Shown in pieces: positions 6,348 through 9,051 of a stretch of DNA of 9,051 nt. The stretch lies in the NCBI GenBank assembly GCA_014879345.1, contig JACSSI010000157.1, positions 1 to 9,051 on the forward strand, in the 5' to 3' direction. Source of the DNA: Anaerolineae bacterium. GTDB lineage: Bacteria > Chloroflexota > Anaerolineae > Promineifilales > Promineifilaceae. Numbering within the stretch: position 1 is the first letter of the stretch; the number at the start of each line of letters is the position of its first letter. Below the pieces are notes generated by a model. That model ran no database searches and was not told the DNA's origin. It was given only the letters and a program-made list of their open reading frames with translations. Both the position numbers and the translations under genes were made by a program.

Positions 6348-8338
6348 ACGAACAGGAACAAAACCTGGCAGATGAATTGGAACAATTGATCAAAGCCGCC
6401 CAGGCCAATCAGGCCAGCAGCCCGCAGCACTTAACACCGACAGAAGCAGACCTGGCGCAAAATCTGGTCACACTTTCTCAGACCAGCAACCCGTCACCTG
6501 CTTTTGTGACAGAACTGCGGGGGCGGCTCAAAAAGCGGGCAACTGAATTGCAAACAAAAAAAATACCGCCAGAAAACGCAACAATCTGGCGGCGTTTACA
6601 GAATATGTTTACAGGAGATTCAAACATGAAACGCAGTTATGCTCTGGGCGCGGTATTGGCGCTCGTTATTTTTGCCGGACTTTTCATCCTGGGGCGTGGT
6701 TTTTTGGACAATACCAGCTCCCAGGTAGCAGCCGTCACACCAGACCCTGTGGCAACTTTGCCCAGCGACATTGAAGAAACAGAAACGGCCGTTTCTCCCA
6801 CCGAAGCACCGTCTCAACCCTCCGAACTAGCCCAACTACCACGTCTGGAAAGCCAGGCGCTTGCTGGTGGCATGGGCGGCGGCGGCACAGAAGGCAGCAC
6901 AGAATTAGACAAAATGAGCATGATGATGGCCGATCCGTTCTCTGGCACAAACTTTATCATGAACGCCACACTGCCCATCGATCCGGTTAGCGGCCTCGTG
7001 CAGCAGCGCCTGACCGAGGCGACCATCGCCGCCGCCGCTGCCCGCCAACTGGCAGACCAATATGGCTTTTCTGGCCCCATTTATGTGGAAACATACCCGT
7101 CAGATGTGCCGACTGAGGGGCCAGGTGCGCCGCCTACCACCTACATCACCTTTGATGGTCCGCGCACGCTGCGCTTCGATCCCTGGTCGATCAATTACAC
7201 TGATGATGCGGCCGCCGCTAAAATTGATTTTGAGAACGCGCAACCCTTGCCCAACGCAGCGGCGCTGGCTGAAGCCTTTTTGCAGGCGCGCGGTCAGTTG
7301 AACTTCCCCTACGAAGTGGAAGTGCAGCCGTGGGGTGATGTTTTCTTCTACCGAACTGTGAACGGAACGGCCGTTCTCGAACCCGAAATCACCGTAACCC
7401 TCAATCCAGATGGTGAAGTGGCATTTGCCTTTGACAACGTGAGCACTGATTGGACTGATTCTGGCAGCTATCCGTTGATTAGCGCCGACCAGGCATGGCA
7501 GCAAGTGTTGGCTGGCGTCACCCAAAATAACATTATGTACCAGACCATCGTCAACGAGCAGTCACAGCCGGAACCCATCGTAGAGCCAGACTTTATGGCT
7601 GATTATCAATATTGGTCTCGCGTGTTGACGCCCAATACGGAAACTCATTTTTATGATTGGCCGCAGGTTTATCGCCCTGTTGACGGCGGTGCGCCGATAA
7701 TCAAGGTGCGCAACATTACCATCAACGCGCCGGAAGACATCTTGAACGCCATCGCCGACAGCCGTGACAGCCAACTGCACCTCTGGGGCGTTCTCAGCGC
7801 CGATGGCACTCAATTGCAACTGACCGATTGGCAAGCCTTGTCTGAATACAATCCCATCTATCAGCAAGGCGTCATCACGCGGCAAGGCGATCAGGTTATC
7901 TTCCAGGGAAACGAAGGAGACACCTTCATCCTGCCCGATGCCCCCGCCGATTTAGCAGACGGCTTGGCAGTGAACGTGTTTGGCAATGGCGTGCGTGATA
8001 CTGGTCTGGCCTATCCTGTACTCGACTGGGAGAATATTGACAAATATATCGAATACTCGGAAGACCCCATTCTGGCAGAACCTCCGCTTGACGGGCAGCC
8101 GACAGATCAATTTATCCCGTTCCATTATGGGCAGGTACAGATTGACATGGTTGAACTGGCTTACATCGTCACTTATTTGTGGCCTGAAGAGAGTATGGTT
8201 GGCGGGGATGCTGTGGTGAACAATGCTTCTCCCACCATTTTCTTGCAACCAGCCTGGGCTTTCAGAGGCACGGCCGACAATGGGGATACTATTCACCTGT
8301 TTGTGCAGGCTGTGGCACCTGAGTTTTTGCAACCCTAA
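6344..8338 (+). CDS. Putative anti-sigma factor with large outer sensory domain
   Basis: A 664-aa protein translated in 4-nt overlap with the sigma gene. Residues 1-95 are hydrophilic and presumably cytoplasmic, with an amphipathic stretch around SPAFVTELRGRLKKRATEL (51-69). One membrane segment follows at about 100-119 (LGAVLALVIFAGLFILGRGF) after a Lys-Arg, so the N-terminus should face in. The outer part starts with a Thr/Pro/Glu-rich linker and a Gly-rich patch (174-184), then about 450 residues with recurring patterns such as FYRTVNGTAVLEPEITVTLN and YPLISADQAWQQVL, faintly like PepSY or YcdB-type modules. I do not recognise the family. There is no cysteine in the whole protein, so it is not a zinc-binding (HxxxCxxC) anti-sigma. 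The role as anti-sigma and envelope sensor is inferred from operon position and topology, not from a known domain. Confidence 0.75.
   Translation: MNEQEQNLADELEQLIKAAQANQASSPQHLTPTEADLAQNLVTLSQTSNPSPAFVTELRGRLKKRATELQTKKIPPENATIWRRLQNMFTGDSNMKRSYALGAVLALVIFAGLFILGRGFLDNTSSQVAAVTPDPVATLPSDIEETETAVSPTEAPSQPSELAQLPRLESQALAGGMGGGGTEGSTELDKMSMMMADPFSGTNFIMNATLPIDPVSGLVQQRLTEATIAAAAARQLADQYGFSGPIYVETYPSDVPTEGPGAPPTTYITFDGPRTLRFDPWSINYTDDAAAAKIDFENAQPLPNAAALAEAFLQARGQLNFPYEVEVQPWGDVFFYRTVNGTAVLEPEITVTLNPDGEVAFAFDNVSTDWTDSGSYPLISADQAWQQVLAGVTQNNIMYQTIVNEQSQPEPIVEPDFMADYQYWSRVLTPNTETHFYDWPQVYRPVDGGAPIIKVRNITINAPEDILNAIADSRDSQLHLWGVLSADGTQLQLTDWQALSEYNPIYQQGVITRQGDQVIFQGNEGDTFILPDAPADLADGLAVNVFGNGVRDTGLAYPVLDWENIDKYIEYSEDPILAEPPLDGQPTDQFIPFHYGQVQIDMVELAYIVTYLWPEESMVGGDAVVNNASPTIFLQPAWAFRGTADNGDTIHLFVQAVAPEFLQP
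6613..6628 (+). promoter_or_regulatory. Internal ribosome binding site and ATG within anti-sigma gene
   Basis: AGGAG at 6613-6617 stands 8 nt before an in-frame ATG at 6626-6628 (Met-95). The shorter product would start MKRSYALGAVLALVIFAGLF, a positively charged start followed by a hydrophobic core, which looks like a natural N-terminus of a membrane or exported protein. The site may allow a second product lacking the cytoplasmic domain, or mark an old fusion point. Confidence 0.45.
6784..6793. repeat. AACGGCCGTT palindrome, copy 7 (in anti-sigma gene)
   Basis: Core of a 16-nt perfect palindrome AGAAACGGCCGTTTCT (6781-6796), encoding Glu-Thr-Ala-Val-Ser in the linker just outside the membrane segment, the same peptide and same kind of location as copy 3. 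Confidence 0.92.
7366..7375. repeat. AACGGCCGTT palindrome, copy 8 (in anti-sigma gene)
   Basis: Core of a 12-nt palindrome GAACGGCCGTTC (7365-7376), encoding Gly-Thr-Ala-Val-Leu in the outer domain. The preceding AACGG (7361-7365) makes a direct repeat of the half site. Confidence 0.9.
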
Positions 8339-8344
8339 ACGAAT

Positions 8345-8421
8345 AGTGTTCAGTGTACAGTTTACAGTGTTCAGTCAAGTTCCAACGTTTACTGAACACT
8401 GTTGACTGTACACTGTTCACT
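8345..8421. terminator. Long CAGTGTACAGT-word hairpin between convergent genes
   Basis: Two 31-nt arms, 8345-8375 and 8391-8421, pair at 27 of 31 positions around a 15-nt loop. Each arm is made of near-tandem words such as CAGTGTACAGT and CAGTGTTCAGT. A short T-run (TTTTT, 8424-8428) follows on the + strand. It lies between the stop of the anti-sigma gene (8338) and the stop of rlmN (8417-8419), so a bidirectional terminator role is likely. The rlmN stop codon itself lies in the right arm. Confidence 0.7.
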
Positions 8422-9051
8422 GATTTTTACTGGACAAATGTCGGTCTCGTAACTGACCGCAGCCGGCCTGAATGTCGATGCCGCGTCGCACGCGTACAGT
8501 ACTGCTGACACCGTAACCAGTTAGCACTTCCTGGAATTTCTCGACACGGTACGGGTCAGAAGGAGCGCCGCCGTAGCCTTCGGTGGGGTTGAGCGGGATG
8601 AGGTTGACGTGGCACAGCATCCCCTGAATCAGTTTGCCCAGGGCTTGAGCCTGGTCGATGGTGTCGTTTTGGCCGTTGATGAGCGCCCACTCGAAGGTGA
8701 TGCGCCGTCCGGTTTGCTCCACGACGTAGCGGCAGGCATCCAGCACCTCGGCGATGGGCCAGCGTTTGTTGACGGGGATGAGCTTGCTGCGTTCTTCGTC
8801 GGTGGCGGCGTGCAGGGAGACGGCAAGCGGGGTTTGGCGCTGTTCGTCGGCATAGCGGCGCATGGCAGGCACGAGACCGACTGTGGAGATGGTGATTTTG
8901 CGTGCGCCCAGGCCAAAGGCGTCGGGGGCGGTGAGGCGATCAACGGCCGTTAACGTATTGTCGTAATTATGCAGTGGTTCCCCCATACCCATCATCACAA
9001 TATTGGTGACATGGTCGTCTTTCTCAGCGAGTTGGTGAGCAAAATAGAGGA
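8417..9051 (-). CDS. rlmN: Dual-specificity 23S rRNA/tRNA adenine-C2 methyltransferase, 3' part
   Basis: The C-terminal 210 residues of RlmN, a radical-SAM enzyme that methylates C2 of A2503 in 23S rRNA and A37 in some tRNAs. The gene runs off the right edge; the frame is open through 9051, so the GTG at 8998 is not the start. Visible landmarks: NIVMMGMGEPLHNYDNTL (SAM-binding region), ISTVGLVPAMRRYADE, LAVSLHAATDEERSKLIPVN, FEWALINGQND, CHVNLIPLNPTEG, and VRVRRGIDIQAGCGQL with the conserved catalytic Cys near the C-terminus. The iron-sulfur CxxxCxxC motif lies beyond the window. Ends in SSKNQ, whose stop codon comes from the hairpin repeat. Clearly G+C-richer than the left-hand operon. Convergent with the sigma/anti-sigma operon. 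Confidence 0.95.
   Translation of the reverse strand, partial: LYFAHQLAEKDDHVTNIVMMGMGEPLHNYDNTLTAVDRLTAPDAFGLGARKITISTVGLVPAMRRYADEQRQTPLAVSLHAATDEERSKLIPVNKRWPIAEVLDACRYVVEQTGRRITFEWALINGQNDTIDQAQALGKLIQGMLCHVNLIPLNPTEGYGGAPSDPYRVEKFQEVLTGYGVSSTVRVRRGIDIQAGCGQLRDRHLSSKNQ
8942..8951. repeat. AACGGCCGTT palindrome, copy 9 (in rlmN)
   Basis: In the - strand gene it reads ACG GCC GTT (Leu-Thr-Ala-Val-Asp), a position just after the conserved MGMGEPLHNYD motif. No palindromic extension. Confidence 0.88.

Noticed and set aside
7100..7525. Open frame of 141 codons on the - strand inside the anti-sigma gene
   Set aside because: No ribosome binding site, no recognisable protein pattern, and fully antisense to a better-supported coding region; likely a by-product of codon composition. 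The same applies to the - strand frame at 7952-8332 and the + strand frame at 8609-8953 opposite rlmN.
1..9051. tRNA, rRNA, CRISPR array, transposase or phage genes
   Set aside because: None seen: no cloverleaf-like segments, no regularly spaced direct repeats of 25-40 nt, and no mobile-element proteins.

Overview
The window looks like bacterial chromosome of the Chloroflexota type, perhaps an Anaerolineae-like lineage. This is an inference from the overall style of the genes: an ECF-type sigma factor paired with a large anti-sigma-like membrane protein, a LysM/M23 envelope enzyme, and word-like intergenic hairpins. No marker in the window fixes the taxonomy. All intact genes lie on the + strand except the last, which runs in from the right edge on the - strand.

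Layout: (1) 174-2299, a compact housekeeping operon frr-uppS-cdsA (ribosome recycling factor, undecaprenyl diphosphate synthase, CDP-diglyceride synthase), with 3 nt and 17 nt between genes. (2) 2300-2932, a 633-nt gap with no intact gene. It holds a well-formed sigma70-type promoter candidate, a C-rich stretch, and what reads as a decayed M23 peptidase-like coding sequence with five in-frame stops. (3) 2933-4210, rho, followed by an inverted repeat and a strong intrinsic terminator. (4) 4380-5456, a membrane-anchored two-LysM M23 endopeptidase preceded by a hairpin that abuts its ribosome binding site. (5) 5457-5732, an intergenic region with a 20-nt hairpin repeat. (6) 5733-8338, a two-gene operon: an ECF-like sigma factor and, overlapping it by 4 nt, a 664-aa single-pass protein that looks like a zinc-less anti-sigma factor with a huge outer domain of unknown family. 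(7) 8345-8421, a 31-nt-arm hairpin between convergent genes. (8) 8417-9051, the 3' part of rlmN on the - strand, whose stop codon lies inside that hairpin.

The most striking signal is not a gene. The 10-nt palindrome AACGGCCGTT occurs nine times, in six of the eight intact genes and never between genes, where about 0.01 copies would be expected by chance. Several copies extend to 12-16 nt palindromes. It behaves like the HIP1 octamer of cyanobacteria: short, palindromic, highly over-represented and embedded in reading frames. A second layer is a set of intergenic hairpins built from short repeated words, sitting after rho, after the M23 gene and between the anti-sigma gene and rlmN.

Functionally, regions 1 and 3 serve translation recycling, cell-wall lipid carrier and phospholipid synthesis, and transcription termination. 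Regions 4 and 6 concern the cell envelope (peptidoglycan remodelling and, by inference, sensing at the cell surface). Region 8 modifies rRNA and tRNA.
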